Positions 5,066 to 5,166 of a stretch of 5,166 bases of DNA are shown here, in pieces (position 1 is the first letter of the stretch; every line of letters begins with the position of its first letter). The notes beneath the pieces were generated by a model. The model saw nothing but the letters and a program-made list of their open reading frames with translations. It was not told the DNA's origin and searched no databases. The position numbers and the translations under genes were made by a program. Origin of the DNA: Rickettsiales bacterium (GTDB lineage: Bacteria > Pseudomonadota > Alphaproteobacteria > TMED109); assembly GCA_002720125.1 (NCBI GenBank), contig PBGQ01000024.1, positions 25,287-30,452 of the forward strand, in the 5' to 3' direction.

Positions 5066-5089
5066 AAATATTGTTATTTAATATTTTTT
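5066..5089 (+). terminator. Weak AT-only hairpin with T-run
   Basis: AAATATT (5066-5072) pairs with AATATTT (5080-5086) across a 7-base loop, and T continues to 5089. It lies about 95 bases after the pseudoazurin stop. Without any G-C pair it would be a poor terminator unless this genome uses very AT-rich ones. Confidence 0.25.
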
Positions 5090-5115
5090 AAGTTTAAAAC
5101 TTTCACAAATACCTA

Positions 5116-5135
5116 CTGTACTACTCCTGTACTAC
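5116..5135. repeat. Tandem direct repeat CTGTACTAC
   Basis: CTGTACTAC occurs at 5116-5124 and again at 5127-5135, with an 11-base period (about one helical turn). GTAC within each copy is palindromic. The repeat is one of the few GC-richer patches in the noncoding DNA and may belong to a promoter of a gene beyond the window. Confidence 0.45.
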
Positions 5136-5166
5136 AAAATTAAAAAGTATCTTATGTATTTGCTGT

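Overview
The window is very AT-rich, gene-dense, with short spacers, small secreted proteins and few GC-rich terminators. Together with an alphaproteobacterial-looking gene set (M. tuberculosis-type AhpC/AhpD peroxidase, pseudoazurin, DUF2061, PhyH dioxygenase), this suggests a streamlined marine alphaproteobacterium such as the SAR11/Pelagibacterales or a similarly AT-rich lineage. The lineage is inferred from composition and gene style; there is no rRNA or marker gene here to prove it.

Left part (1-1977, + strand): a perfect 15-bp Fur-type palindrome at 171-185 lies just upstream of a four-gene operon. The order is an unrecognised 161-aa protein, an AhpC-type peroxiredoxin, an AhpD-type CxxC partner, and a 59-aa single-span membrane protein whose ATG overlaps the ahpD stop codon. 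AhpC reduces peroxides and AhpD very likely recycles it. The upstream palindrome suggests that the set is controlled by iron status through a Fur-family protein.

Middle (2013-2960, - strand): a convergent Fe(II)/2-oxoglutarate dioxygenase of the PhyH family, with its metal and co-substrate residues intact. A 10-bp inverted repeat straddles the convergent junction and may end transcription from one or both sides. A 332-bp divergent intergenic region follows. It holds a good promoter for each flanking gene and several interlaced AT-rich inverted repeats.

Right part (3293-4971, + strand): four small genes, apparently with separate promoters. They are a DUF2061 membrane protein starting with TTG, a secreted four-cysteine protein, a short two-cysteine hypothetical protein, and a pseudoazurin (type I copper electron carrier) with all four copper ligands. 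The last 195 bases contain no gene, only short direct repeats and a weak AT-only hairpin.

No tRNA, rRNA, CRISPR array, insertion sequence or phage gene was seen. The most interesting lead is the Fur-box-led operon, in which two uncharacterised proteins bracket an AhpC/AhpD peroxidase pair.
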